Part shown: piece by piece, positions 34,008 to 42,513 of the stretch
Position numbering within the stretch: the first letter of the stretch is position 1
Layout of the letters: every line of letters starts with the position of its first letter
Assembly: GCA_964586595.1 (NCBI GenBank)
Contig: CAZPHB010000002.1
Coordinates: 157,169 to 221,168, forward strand
Reading direction: 5' to 3'
Origin: REEB481 sp964586595
Lineage (GTDB): Bacteria; Bacteroidota; Bacteroidia; NS11-12g; UBA955
DNA: 64,000 nt
Translations under genes and position numbers: made by a program
The notes under the pieces: generated by a model
Told to the model about the DNA's origin: nothing
Databases searched by the model: none
Seen by the model: only the letters and a program-made list of their open reading frames with translations

Positions 34008-34817
34008 ATGAAAATCATCATCCATGACAATCATCAATACCGGCGCGGGTTTGCGCTGTGTACCAAGGCCTTGCGAAAACACTTTTTTTCCTTAAAACTT
34101 AGTGTCATTTTGACACTTACAACATGGAACACGATCATTCAATCGCAAGGGATTTTGTTGGCCCAGGGGTACAAATTTCGTCCGAAATTCGACCTTGGCC
34201 TTAGCATTTCTGGAATTGCGGTTCAGGGCTTTCTTCAGTACAGGCACTTTGAGCAAAAATCGCTTCCCGTTCCACCGGCAAAGTCGGAGTTCAAACTTGG
34301 TCCGGATCATCTGTTTTCTTACCAGTATCGTCCAAAACCGGCAAAATGCTCAGACCTGCTCATGGCCTCGCAATTGGCAATACCAATGATTGTGGGTTTG
34401 ACACGCATGAACAACCCGCAACTTTACAGCGCATCAATGGTTGGCGCACAATCCCTATTATGGACCATGAACATGACGCAAGGCATCAAACTTTTAAGGC
34501 TGCGTTCACGGCCTTTCGTTTATTCATCAACTACGCCGGAAACGGTGCGCAACAATCCTGATGCACGTTATTCTTTTCTTTCGGGACACAGCTCAGCGGC
34601 ATTTTGTATCGCTACGGCAACAACCCTTGCACTTAAAAATCTGGGGATTTCCGGGACTACGCGAACAATTATTGGGTCAGCATCGTTTATCACGGCAGGA
34701 AGTATTGCCACACTGCGCATTGCATCCGGAAAACACTACCCAACAGATGTGCTGGCCGGAATGATACTCGGCTGTGGCGTGGCATTGCTCAATCACTATG
34801 TACATGTCAGGAATTAA
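34008..34817 (+). CDS. PAP2 superfamily phosphatase, membrane or exported
   Basis: 269 residues. The three PAP2 motifs are present in order: KLLRLRSRPF (C1-like), YSFLSGHSSAAF (C2, with catalytic His) and LRIASGKHYPTDVLAG (C3, with nucleophile His). Several hydrophobic stretches flank them. The family dephosphorylates lipid phosphates such as undecaprenyl pyrophosphate or phosphatidic acid; the substrate here is not determined. The C-terminal end overlaps msrA by 14 bases, so the two genes form one transcript. Confidence 0.87.
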   Translation: MKIIIHDNHQYRRGFALCTKALRKHFFSLKLSVILTLTTWNTIIQSQGILLAQGYKFRPKFDLGLSISGIAVQGFLQYRHFEQKSLPVPPAKSEFKLGPDHLFSYQYRPKPAKCSDLLMASQLAIPMIVGLTRMNNPQLYSASMVGAQSLLWTMNMTQGIKLLRLRSRPFVYSSTTPETVRNNPDARYSFLSGHSSAAFCIATATTLALKNLGISGTTRTIIGSASFITAGSIATLRIASGKHYPTDVLAGMILGCGVALLNHYVHVRN

Positions 34818-35496
34818 CCTCATCATTGGATGTGTTTTGGGCTTCAGTGCATTCAGTAACTGCGGGCAGTTGCACACCAATAATCAAAAGTCAGCAACAA
34901 ACAAGTTGAACCCAACAATGAACTCAGATTCCATGAACACAGATACTGCCGTACTTGCCGGTGGTTGCTTTTGGTGTCTTGATGCCGTGTACCGAAACAT
35001 GAAAGGTGTTGTAGGTGTAATCAGCGGTTACAGCAATGGCACTGTAAAGAACCCTGCCTACCGGGAAGTGTGCACAGGACGCACAGGCCATGCGGAGGTC
35101 GTGAAAATTTTATTTCAACCAGATTCGGTGTCTTATGCTGAATTGCTTGAAGTGTTTTGGCGCATCCATGATCCAACACAATTGAACCGTCAGGGAAACG
35201 ATGTTGGCACTCAATATCGAAGCGGTATTTACTACCTCACAGAAACCCAACGTGACATTGCACTGCTCAGTAAAAAAGCACTGGAGGAAGCCGGCGTTTA
35301 CTCAGGCGCCATTGTTACGGAAATAGCACCACTCTCCATGTTCTATCCTGCAGAAGCATACCATCAGGATTATTACCGTTTGAATAGCGACAACCCTTAT
35401 TGCCACTACGTGGTTGGCGAGAAAGTGGAAAAATTCAAAAAACTGTTCCGTGAACGATTGAGGGCAACACCCTTAGAGCAGAACGAAAGCCGTTAA
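34804..35496 (+). CDS. msrA: Peptide-methionine (S)-S-oxide reductase, exported
   Basis: 230 residues from the ATG at 34804, inside the end of the PAP2 gene. Repairs Met-S-sulfoxide in proteins. The catalytic Cys55 is in LAGGCFWCLDAV; TGRTGHAEVVKI and GNDVGTQYRSGIYY are conserved. The first 21 residues (MSGINLIIGCVLGFSAFSNCG) act as a signal, possibly a weak lipobox, so the enzyme is probably periplasmic. The stop shares TTAA with the converging gene. Confidence 0.93.
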   Translation: MSGINLIIGCVLGFSAFSNCGQLHTNNQKSATNKLNPTMNSDSMNTDTAVLAGGCFWCLDAVYRNMKGVVGVISGYSNGTVKNPAYREVCTGRTGHAEVVKILFQPDSVSYAELLEVFWRIHDPTQLNRQGNDVGTQYRSGIYYLTETQRDIALLSKKALEEAGVYSGAIVTEIAPLSMFYPAEAYHQDYYRLNSDNPYCHYVVGEKVEKFKKLFRERLRATPLEQNESR

Positions 35497-35816
35497 CCTT
35501 TCGTTTTGTAGCCGCGTTTTTTCAATAAGTCGCGCACCTTATCCAGCACTTCTCCCTGGATTAAGATTTCACCGTCTTTGGCCGTTCCTCCGGTACCGCA
35601 TGCCGCTTTTAAACTGCGTTCCAACTCTTTGAGGTCGGCAGATGTACCGCGGAACTCCTTCACCACCACGCAGGCTTTGCCGTTGCGAACTTCCCGGCGC
35701 ACATACAATTGCTGGGCTGCGGGTTCCGGAGTTTCTTCTGCTTCTTCCTGATGAAACTGGAATTCAGGGTTGGTGCTGTACACAATGCCGTTTCGGTGTT
35801 TATTCTTGTTGCTCAT
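35493..35816 (-). CDS. Translation initiation factor SUI1/eIF1 family protein
   Basis: 107 residues from MSNKNKHRNG at 35816. The C-terminal SUI1 fold is clear: VVVKEFRGTSADLKELERSLK, ACGTGGTAKDGEILIQG and DKVRDLLKKRGYKTKG. The bacterial family (E. coli YciH) influences start-codon fidelity at the ribosome; most bacteria lack it. Its stop overlaps the msrA stop (TTAA). Confidence 0.92.
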   Translation of the reverse strand: MSNKNKHRNGIVYSTNPEFQFHQEEAEETPEPAAQQLYVRREVRNGKACVVVKEFRGTSADLKELERSLKAACGTGGTAKDGEILIQGEVLDKVRDLLKKRGYKTKG

Positions 35817-35826
35817 TTCCCGTTTC

Positions 35827-36600
35827 CTAATTACTGTTCCTGTGAACAATGGCCGCCGCCGGCTGTGCCGTAGGCATAATGGTCAATTCGTTGATATTCA
35901 CATGCCCCGGACGATTCAGCATAAACCACACGGCTTCAGCAACGTCTGCAGCTACCAAATTTTCGAATCCTTCATACACTTTTGCTGCGCGCGCCGCATC
36001 ACCATCAAAACGCACCAAACTGAACTCTGTTTCCACAGCTCCGGGATGCACGCAGCCAACGCGAATGGGATATTTCGCCAAATCAATGCGCATCCCCTTG
36101 CTCAGTGCATCAACGGCAAATTTGCTTGCGCAATACACCGCACCATTTGCATACACTTCTTTACCGGCTATGGAACCGATGTTGATAATGTGCCCTGTGC
36201 CGTCCTTGGGCATCATCGGAATGACAGCCCGGCTGACATACAGCAAGCCCTTCACATTGGTGTCGATCATGGCATCCCATTTATCGGGGTCACCCTCATC
36301 CACAGGCTCTAACCCCCAAGCCAATCCGGCATTGTTTACCAGAATACGGATATTACGCCAGGATTCAGGTACAGCTTCAATGACTTGATTTACTTCATTG
36401 CGGTGGCGAACATCCACTGGCAAGATGTAGGTTGATGTATGGTAGTCGCGAGATAATTCTTTGGCCAGCGCTTCCAGCCGATCCAATCTTCTTCCGGCCA
36501 GGATTAAACGATGGGAACCTTTAGCCAAAACACGCGCAATGGCTTCCCCAATTCCGGAACTTGCGCCGGTAATCATGGCAACAGGTTGTTCCTGGTTCAT
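35827..36600 (-). CDS. Short-chain dehydrogenase/reductase
   Basis: 257 residues from MNQEQPVAMITGASSGIG at 36600, overlapping the methyltransferase by ATGA. Cofactor motif TGASSGIG (11-18), structural NNAG (89-92), and catalytic Ser143, Tyr156, Lys160 (YCASK) are all present. It resembles the YdfG/serine 3-dehydrogenase branch, with NADP-type Arg37-Arg38 (GRRLDRLE). The substrate is not certain. SUI1 follows 10 bases later, so the three minus-strand genes are probably one operon. Confidence 0.9.
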   Translation of the reverse strand: MNQEQPVAMITGASSGIGEAIARVLAKGSHRLILAGRRLDRLEALAKELSRDYHTSTYILPVDVRHRNEVNQVIEAVPESWRNIRILVNNAGLAWGLEPVDEGDPDKWDAMIDTNVKGLLYVSRAVIPMMPKDGTGHIINIGSIAGKEVYANGAVYCASKFAVDALSKGMRIDLAKYPIRVGCVHPGAVETEFSLVRFDGDAARAAKVYEGFENLVAADVAEAVWFMLNRPGHVNINELTIMPTAQPAAAIVHRNSN

Positions 36601-37337
36601 GATGCTTTGCTTGCTTTGATGATGAGGTTGGGGGTAAAAATGATGTTGCGGCTGCTCCTGGCCGTGGCAAATAACTCCAGCTTCATTTTGAAAGAAATTA
36701 ATTTCCAGCAATACTTTCTGATTTGCTCTTTCAGCCAGCCATCTGTTTGCATCCATGACGGCAGGGTTTGTACCTCTTGGAATCCCGCGGCCAACATTAC
36801 CTGTTGTGCGCCGGATGCATTGAGCAAGAGTTCATGAGTGAAATCACCGTAAGCGAATACCGAAGCGATGGGCGCATCCATATTCGGAGTACGTAAAATC
36901 ATGATGCCGCCCGGCTTCAACGCTTCGTATGCAACCTGAAGCAAGGTTACCAGCTCATTCTTTGTGAAATGTTCAATGATATCCATGCCGGTAATCACAT
37001 CGAACTGACCACGTGAATTTCGAAGCACTTCGAGCACATCACCCTGTTTTACCCCTGGAACACCTAGTTCATGTGCTAAGGCAACTTGTTCGGGACTCAC
37101 ATCAATTCCAAGGGCATCCATGAAACCGGCTTGATTCAATGCCGACAATAAAGAACCTGAACCGCAGCCCATATCCAAAATCTTTGCCTGGGCATTCAGA
37201 CCAGCCATCAATGGAAGTATTTCTCTGGAGAACTGCAAACGTTCTCTGGTAAACAGTACCTCCCGATCTGCACCTGAAGCGCGTCCACTCTGCGTAGTGT
37301 GGTATTGAGAATAAAGAAGTTGGCGATATGCAGTCAT
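36597..37337 (-). CDS. Class I SAM-dependent methyltransferase
   Basis: 246 residues from MTAYRQLLYSQYHTTQSG at 37337; the promoter element at 37344-37351 supports this start. Motif I ILDMGCGSGSLL (53-64), motif II GIDVSPEQ and GMDIIEHF (117-124) define the UbiG/UbiE-like fold. The acceptor is unknown; the N-terminal and FTHELLLN segments resemble polysaccharide- or lipid-directed Bacteroidota methyltransferases. Confidence 0.85.
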   Translation of the reverse strand: MTAYRQLLYSQYHTTQSGRASGADREVLFTRERLQFSREILPLMAGLNAQAKILDMGCGSGSLLSALNQAGFMDALGIDVSPEQVALAHELGVPGVKQGDVLEVLRNSRGQFDVITGMDIIEHFTKNELVTLLQVAYEALKPGGIMILRTPNMDAPIASVFAYGDFTHELLLNASGAQQVMLAAGFQEVQTLPSWMQTDGWLKEQIRKYCWKLISFKMKLELFATARSSRNIIFTPNLIIKASKAS

Positions 37338-37343
37338 GAGCGG

Positions 37344-37351
37344 CAAATTTA
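37344..37351 (-). promoter_or_regulatory. -7 promoter element (TAAATTTG) of the methyltransferase operon
   Basis: Full match on the minus strand, ending six bases before the ATG at 37337. Confidence 0.6.
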
Positions 37352-37397
37352 CTCTTTTACCCTCGGGAACGATGTTCAGCCTCTTCACTGTGATACT

Positions 37398-37405
37398 TAA
37401 TTTCG
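37398..37405 (+). promoter_or_regulatory. -7-like element (TAATTTCG) of rnhB
   Basis: Seven of eight bases match TAnnTTTG; the ATG of rnhB follows four bases later. Confidence 0.5.
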
Positions 37406-37409
37406 CTGC

Positions 37410-38009
37410 ATGCTGATATTGCCAGGCAGTTCCGCGGGCGCTCAGGAAGCCGGCTGTGATGAAGCAGGTCGTGGCTGTTTGGCGGGCCCCGTTTGTGCCG
37501 CAGCCGTGGTGATGCCTTCAGGCTGGTCGCATCCTGTTTTGAACGACAGCAAGCAACTGTCTCGCAAACAGCGTGAAATGCTGCGCGGCATCATTGAACA
37601 GGAAGCTTTGTTTTGGTCTGTGGTCATGGTTGATGCCGAAGAAATTGACCGCATCAACATACTTCAGGCTTCCATTACCGGGATGCATCGCGCCCTCGCG
37701 ACATTGCCATCAAGCCCGGAACTGATTCTGGTGGACGGGAATAAATTCAGACCATACATGGATATTCCGTACCGCACCGAGGTTAAAGGTGATGCGCGAT
37801 TTGTTTCCATTGCAGCAGCCAGTGTACTTGCGAAAACCCACAGAGACGAATACATGGAAGCGCTGCATGTGCAGCATCCTCAATACGGATGGAATAAAAA
37901 TGCGGGTTACCCTACCAAAGCACATCGGGAAGCCATCCGGATCCATGGTGTTACACCATATCACCGCAAAAGTTTTCGCCTGCTTCCCGAGCAACTGGTA
38001 TTATGGTAA
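37410..38009 (+). CDS. rnhB: Ribonuclease HII
   Basis: 199 residues. Cleaves RNA in RNA-DNA hybrids and at single ribonucleotides. Catalytic Asp17-Glu18 in AGCDEAGRGCLAGPV and Asp109 in ILVDGNKFRP are clear; LNDSKQLS and ARFVSIAAASVLAKTHRD complete the active site. Length normal. Divergent from the methyltransferase operon. Confidence 0.96.
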   Translation: MLILPGSSAGAQEAGCDEAGRGCLAGPVCAAAVVMPSGWSHPVLNDSKQLSRKQREMLRGIIEQEALFWSVVMVDAEEIDRINILQASITGMHRALATLPSSPELILVDGNKFRPYMDIPYRTEVKGDARFVSIAAASVLAKTHRDEYMEALHVQHPQYGWNKNAGYPTKAHREAIRIHGVTPYHRKSFRLLPEQLVLW

Positions 38010-38080
38010 CATGAATCCTTCCCGGGTAATTATTGAAGGCTGGAGCGATGCTGAAGCATCAGAAATATTTCCCCTCCCCT
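38010..38080 (+). other. Gap after rnhB with a small hairpin
   Basis: The only structure seen is GATGCT/AGCATC (38047-38060, 2-base loop) without a T-run, a weak candidate for ending rnhB transcription. Confidence 0.3.
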
Positions 38081-38125
38081 AAAAAAGTGAAGCCACCTCC
38101 GTATAAATACGAAGATGGCCTCTTC
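38081..38125 (-). terminator. Intrinsic terminator of the candidate small RNA
   Basis: On the minus strand CCATCTTCGTA pairs with TACGGAGGTGG (two G-U pairs, 4-base loop), extended by GAAG/CTTC across a 3-base bulge, and followed by ACTTTTTT. No coding gene on this strand ends near it. Confidence 0.75.
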
Positions 38126-38290
38126 AAACACCCCCTCCAGGTGCGGTCGTATCATCAACCTGAATTTAATCAGGTGAAGGTTCGGCAATCAACACCAAGA
38201 CCATAAATTATGGTCTGATGATCGGAGCATGAAATCATCGCACTTGAGTTTCAGAATCAACAAGGATTCTATCCTTAAGTTTCGCTCGTG
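38081..38290 (-). ncRNA. Candidate structured small RNA, minus strand
   Basis: A gene-free stretch of 472 bases holds, on the minus strand, a -7 element (TATTTTTG), then hairpins at 38262-38276 (AAGGAT/ATCCTT), 38217-38239 (GATGAT/ATCATC), 38198-38216 (AGACCATA/TATGGTCT) and 38158-38175 (ACCTGA/TCAGGT), and then a strong terminator ending in six T. GTGCG (near 38239-38243) can pair with CGCAC (near 38131-38135) to enclose the middle hairpins, and 5' GCCAC near 38290 could pair with GTGGC in the terminator. The expected length is about 205-210 bases. It is not tmRNA, RNase P RNA or SRP RNA by sequence. 6S RNA is possible but the layout is multi-hairpin rather than a single rod. Confidence 0.6.
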
Positions 38291-38294
38291 GCTG

Positions 38295-38302
38295 CAAAAA
38301 TA
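38295..38302 (-). promoter_or_regulatory. -7 promoter element (TATTTTTG) of the candidate small RNA
   Basis: Full match to TAnnTTTG on the minus strand; about 210 bases upstream of the terminator. A T-rich -33 region lies at the right distance but lacks TTTG. Confidence 0.5.
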
Positions 38303-38466
38303 CATGTTCAGAAAATCAGTTAAAATATTTCATGCTTCATTTTTTAAAAAAAAGATTGTGAAACAAGAACACCGCCTTCAACTTCATTCGAAACCCATAT
38401 ATGAATAAGCAAGTAATTCCTGATTGGCAGAAAAGGCTTTTGTTCACAGAAGCCTGAGCGAACTAT

Positions 38467-38474
38467 TACCTTTG
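38467..38474 (+). promoter_or_regulatory. -7 promoter element (TACCTTTG) of purL
   Basis: Full match, ending seven bases before the purL ATG at 38482. The 190 bases between the small-RNA promoter and this element contain an A/T-run (TTTTTTAAAAAAAA near 38340) and no gene. Confidence 0.6.
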
Positions 38475-38481
38475 TGCGCGC

Positions 38482-40701
38482 ATGCAAACAGCAACCCTGG
38501 AACAAGCAAAAGAGCTGGGACTCCTGCCTGAGGAATTCGAAAAAATCAAGGAAATTCTGGGCAGAACGCCGAACTTCAATGAACTCAGCGTGTATTCTGT
38601 GATGTGGAGTGAACACTGCAGTTACAAGAATTCAATTACCTTGCTTAAAACCCTTCCACGTGAAGGCAGCAAGCTTTTAACCAAGGCCGGTGAGGAAAAT
38701 GCCGGCCTGGTGGATATTGGCGACGGACTGGCCTGTTGCTTTAAAATAGAAAGCCATAATCATCCCAGCGCCATCGAACCATACCAAGGAGCGGCCACCG
38801 GAGTCGGGGGCATCAACCGCGATGTGTTTTCCATGGGCGCCAGACCTATTGCCCAATTGAATTCGCTGCGCTTCGGAAACATCAATACCGATCGTACCAA
38901 ATGGTTGTTGCGGGGCGTGGTGAAAGGCATCGGCGATTACGGAAATGCTTTTGGCATTCCCACGGTTGGTGGTGAAGTTTATTTCGATGATTGTTACGAA
39001 ACGAACATTCTGGTCAATGCCATGAGCGTAGGCCTGGTGGAAGTTGGCAAAACCGTAAGCGCTTCCGCAGATGGCCCCGGAAATCCCGTTTACATCTTTG
39101 GTTCTGCTACCGGGAAAGACGGCATCCACGGCGCTGCATTTGCTTCCAAGGATATTGGCGAAGACGCGGCCAATGATTTGCCCAGCGTACAGGTGGGCGA
39201 TCCTTTCTGGGAAAAATTGATTTTGGAAGCCACCATGGAACTCATTGACACAGGATCTGTGGTTGGCATTCAGGATATGGGCGCTGCCGGAATCACCTGT
39301 TCTACCAGCGAAATGAGCGCCAAAAGCGGCACGGGCATGGATGTTTGGCTGGATCAGGTACCGCTGCGCCAAGGCGACATGAAACCATGGGAAATTTTGC
39401 TAAGTGAAAGTCAGGAACGCATGCTGGTGGTGGTAAAAAAAGGCATGGAAGCTGCTGCCGAAGCAGTGTTTCGCAAATGGGAAATCACCTATGCTCAAAT
39501 TGGTGTTGTAACCGACACCGGCAGGGTACGCTATTACATGAACGGCAACCTGGAAGGCGATATCCCGGCGGAAAGTCTGGTGCTGGGCGGAGGTGCACCT
39601 GTGTATCAACGCACTTGGGAAACTCCAGCTTATTTCAAACATATTGAAGCCTTCCGTGAAGATCAGATTGAAGTTCCGGCGGAACTTAAGGAAGTAGGAT
39701 TGTTTCTTGCCTCAACGCCAAATATTGCCAGCAAACGCTGGATATACAAACAATACGACAGTATGGTTGGCACGGTCATGCAAAGCACCAATCGGCCAAG
39801 TGATGCGGCAGTAGTGAAAATCAAAGGCACAGAAAAAAGTTTGGCACTTACTGTAGATTGCAACAGTCGTTATATTTATGCCGATCCCGATAAGGGAACG
39901 CAAATCGCGGTATCAGAAGCCGCGCGGAACATCGTATGCAGCGGCGGGGAACCCACGGCCATTACCAATTGCCTCAACTTCGGCAATCCTTACAATCAAG
40001 AGGTTTATTACCAGTTCAAACACGCCATTGACGGTATGGGCAAGGCATGCCGCAAGTTTGATACACCTGTAACAGGCGGCAATGTGAGCTTTTACAATCA
40101 GAGCAGCGATGGTACTGCCGTATTTCCAACGCCGACCATTGGCATGGTAGGTGTGATTGAACGTCAGGAATACATCACTACGTTAGATTTCAAAGCGCCA
40201 GGGCACCATATTGTAATGCTGGGCCATCAGCACGAAGACCTTGGCAGCAGCCAGTACCTCGCAAAATATCACAGCGTGCAGTATTCTCCATGTCCGGCGT
40301 TCAATCTGGATCACGAATTTGCATTGCATCAGGCAGTGAAGCAGATGATCCGAAGCACGAACATTCAAAGCTGCCACGACATCAGTGAAGGCGGCTTGTT
40401 CATCAGCTTATTGGAATCAGCCAAAGCCGGAGCACTTGGTTTCAGGATACATTCCAACCCGGTCATCCGCAAGGACGCCTGGTTGTTTGGTGAAGCGCAA
40501 AGCCGCGTCATTATCACGGTAGCTGATGAAGAAGATTTAGCAACAGTGGAACAAATAGCTGAAATGCAAGGCGTACCATTCAGTGTCATCGGACGCACCA
40601 TTCCCGAAAGGCTTGTGGTGGACGATGAAGACTGGGGCGCTGTGCACACCTTCGCTGAAGTGTACGATACTGCCCTGGAAAAAATACTCGACCGAGCCTG
40701 A
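38482..40701 (+). CDS. purL: Phosphoribosylformylglycinamidine synthase subunit PurL (short form)
   Basis: 739 residues, the short form that needs separate PurQ and PurS subunits, neither of which is in the window. Fourth step of purine synthesis: FGAR to FGAM with ATP and glutamine-derived ammonia. The catalytic His45 in MWSEHCSYKNS, the ATP/Mg segment ESHNHPSAIEPYQGAATGVGG-type motif (residues 87-110) and two AIRS-like repeats (second from GTVMQSTNRPSDAAV) are intact. No purine riboswitch or PurR-type operator was recognised upstream. Confidence 0.95.
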   Translation: MQTATLEQAKELGLLPEEFEKIKEILGRTPNFNELSVYSVMWSEHCSYKNSITLLKTLPREGSKLLTKAGEENAGLVDIGDGLACCFKIESHNHPSAIEPYQGAATGVGGINRDVFSMGARPIAQLNSLRFGNINTDRTKWLLRGVVKGIGDYGNAFGIPTVGGEVYFDDCYETNILVNAMSVGLVEVGKTVSASADGPGNPVYIFGSATGKDGIHGAAFASKDIGEDAANDLPSVQVGDPFWEKLILEATMELIDTGSVVGIQDMGAAGITCSTSEMSAKSGTGMDVWLDQVPLRQGDMKPWEILLSESQERMLVVVKKGMEAAAEAVFRKWEITYAQIGVVTDTGRVRYYMNGNLEGDIPAESLVLGGGAPVYQRTWETPAYFKHIEAFREDQIEVPAELKEVGLFLASTPNIASKRWIYKQYDSMVGTVMQSTNRPSDAAVVKIKGTEKSLALTVDCNSRYIYADPDKGTQIAVSEAARNIVCSGGEPTAITNCLNFGNPYNQEVYYQFKHAIDGMGKACRKFDTPVTGGNVSFYNQSSDGTAVFPTPTIGMVGVIERQEYITTLDFKAPGHHIVMLGHQHEDLGSSQYLAKYHSVQYSPCPAFNLDHEFALHQAVKQMIRSTNIQSCHDISEGGLFISLLESAKAGALGFRIHSNPVIRKDAWLFGEAQSRVIITVADEEDLATVEQIAEMQGVPFSVIGRTIPERLVVDDEDWGAVHTFAEVYDTALEKILDRA

Positions 40702-40719
40702 ACGGCGTTTTATGATTTC

Positions 40720-41190
40720 TTAAACACCAAATTGCCTTAAATGGTGATCCAGGTGTTTGTACATCAGGTTGTTCCATGCTGTAGCGCTTAATGCACCTAA
40801 GGTGATTTGCTTTTTGCCTTCGAAGTGCGCTTCACCTTTTCCACAAAAAGTTTCCAGCAGCTGTTTTAGTCGGAGTTGCTCCGCTTCAAATGAACATTCA
40901 TCGTGAATAATAAATGAAGGTGCCGTTGGTAAATTATGGCGATATGGAACTTCATTGATCATGCTCTTTTTAAAAAACAAACGGAGCACAATTTTCATCA
41001 ACATATTTGGTCCATCATGCCGCATGTGTAATGCTTGTTCAAAGGGAATACAACAATGTGCCAGCATTTGCGAAACATTCATTTTACCCCACAATGGCCT
41101 TGAATCGGGTTGGAGTTGATCGATGCGCGCCTGCAACTGTACAAGGGCAAGCGGGGTAAATAAATTGGGGAACCTTTGTGGCTGTTGCAT
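40720..41190 (-). CDS. DUF1569 / DinB-superfamily protein
   Basis: 156 residues with a four-helix-bundle pattern: WGKMNVSQMLAHCCIPFEQAL (His in MLAHC) and the C-terminal MYKHLDHHLRQFGV, whose histidines match the metal triad of the DinB/YfiT superfamily. Members are putative thiol-dependent or metal-binding enzymes of unknown substrate. Convergent with purL. Confidence 0.82.
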   Translation of the reverse strand: MQQPQRFPNLFTPLALVQLQARIDQLQPDSRPLWGKMNVSQMLAHCCIPFEQALHMRHDGPNMLMKIVLRLFFKKSMINEVPYRHNLPTAPSFIIHDECSFEAEQLRLKQLLETFCGKGEAHFEGKKQITLGALSATAWNNLMYKHLDHHLRQFGV

Positions 41191-41245
41191 GATGCGAAAT
41201 TAAGAAGTAACACCTGCCGCATTGAAACTTGAAAAAAGCCCTGTG

Positions 41246-41253
41246 TATCTTTG
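41246..41253 (+). promoter_or_regulatory. -7 element (TATCTTTG) of yebC, almost leaderless
   Basis: Full match with ATTG 21 bases upstream (41221-41224). The ATG at 41258 begins four bases after it, so the transcript would have essentially no leader. Confidence 0.65.
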
Positions 41254-41257
41254 CCGC

Positions 41258-41977
41258 ATGGGACGTGCTTTTGAATTCCGCAAGGAGCGCAAGATGAAAC
41301 GATGGGCCAATATGGCCAAGGTATTCACCAAGATTGGAAGGGAAATTGCTACTGCTGCCAAAGAAGGTGGCGCCGACCCCGATACCAACGCCAGGCTGCG
41401 GGCCATCATCCAAAATGCCAGGGCGGCCAACATGCCCAAGGACAATATTGACCGCGCCATTCAACGCGCCGTGAATAAGGAAGTGGACAATTTCAAGGAA
41501 ATGGTTTACGAAGGCAACGGGCCTCATAAAGTTGCGATTGTGGTTGAATGCAATACCGATAATCCAACCAGAACCATTGCCAATGTTCGGGCCTATTTCA
41601 GCAAATCAGGTGGTGAAGTAGGTACTACCGGATCGCTGAATTACCTCTTCGACCGCAAAAGCGTTTTTAAAGTTTTGAAAAATCCAGCCATGAGTTTGGA
41701 AGAATTGGAGCTTGAAATGATCGATTTCGGCGTGGATGAACTGTTTGAGGAAGACGACCACATTGTGATGTACGGAGGATTTACCGACTTCGGCAACATC
41801 CAGAAGGCACTGGAAGAGCGGAATTTCGAAATCAGCACCGCAGAATTCGAACGCCTGCCTACCGACTTTAAAGTGTTGAACGCCGAGCAGGGCGCAGACG
41901 TAGAAAAACTGCTGGATAAGCTGGAAGAAGACGACGACGTAATCAAAGTATTCCACAATATGCGCATCGAAGGCTGA
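41258..41977 (+). CDS. yebC: YebC/PmpR family (TACO1-like) protein
   Basis: 239 residues from MGRAFEFRKERKMKRWANMAK at 41258; the in-frame upstream ATG-like codons lie on the promoter. Conserved features: MGRAFEFRK, KRWANMAKVFTKIGREI, GADPDTNARLRAIIQNARAANMPKDNIDRAI and GNGPHKVAIVVECNTDN. The family is annotated as a transcriptional regulator but recent work on bacterial members points to relief of ribosome stalling at polyproline; which applies here is open. Confidence 0.95.
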   Translation: MGRAFEFRKERKMKRWANMAKVFTKIGREIATAAKEGGADPDTNARLRAIIQNARAANMPKDNIDRAIQRAVNKEVDNFKEMVYEGNGPHKVAIVVECNTDNPTRTIANVRAYFSKSGGEVGTTGSLNYLFDRKSVFKVLKNPAMSLEELELEMIDFGVDELFEEDDHIVMYGGFTDFGNIQKALEERNFEISTAEFERLPTDFKVLNAEQGADVEKLLDKLEEDDDVIKVFHNMRIEG

Positions 41978-42009
41978 ACAATGCGCGGCCATCCTGCGTT
42001 TTTAACCTG

Positions 42010-42513
42010 ATGCGCATCATTCTTTGTTTATTTTTTTGTCTGAATTTGGGTTTTCGTATTCAGGCACAAAATGACAAGGACCCCGGCATTGCCAGGCTCC
42101 AACCCATACGTACGGCTGCCATTTTGGATTCATTGCATCGCTGGGAGCAAGATTCCACACAGGTGCATGTGGTTAATTTCTGGGCCACCTGGTGCGGCCC
42201 TTGTGTACAGGAATTGCCCCTGTTTCGCGCTGCAGACAGCTTGCTCGGCACACATGCGGTTCAGTTCAGTTTCTTCAGTTTCGACATGAAGGAACATACC
42301 TCAAAAGCAGCAGCATTGATGCAAAAACATGGCTTTAATGACCCCGGATTCCTCATCGACGAAGTTGATCACGATGCATTGATCAGGGGCGTTTCAGCAT
42401 CCTGGCAAGGGAATATTCCAATCACTTTGATATTGGGATCCGGAAAACATGCCTTTCATGACCAAGCATTTCCACAATTGGAGGCACTATTACAATTCAT
42501 TCAAAAACCATGA
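42010..42513 (+). CDS. Exported TlpA/ResA-like thioredoxin
   Basis: 167 residues with a signal peptide (MRIILCLFFCLNLGFRIQAQ). The redox motif WCGPC is at residues 61-65 (VVNFWATWCGPCVQELP), with a cis-Pro in NIPITLIL. Reduces disulfides in the periplasm. The stop overlaps the next start by ATGA, so it is translated together with the following redoxin. Confidence 0.9.
   Translation: MRIILCLFFCLNLGFRIQAQNDKDPGIARLQPIRTAAILDSLHRWEQDSTQVHVVNFWATWCGPCVQELPLFRAADSLLGTHAVQFSFFSFDMKEHTSKAAALMQKHGFNDPGFLIDEVDHDALIRGVSASWQGNIPITLILGSGKHAFHDQAFPQLEALLQFIQKP

Noticed and set aside
38482..38610. Purine riboswitch upstream of purL
   Set aside because: The leader from the -7 element is only a few bases, and no aptamer-like structure exists on the plus strand there.
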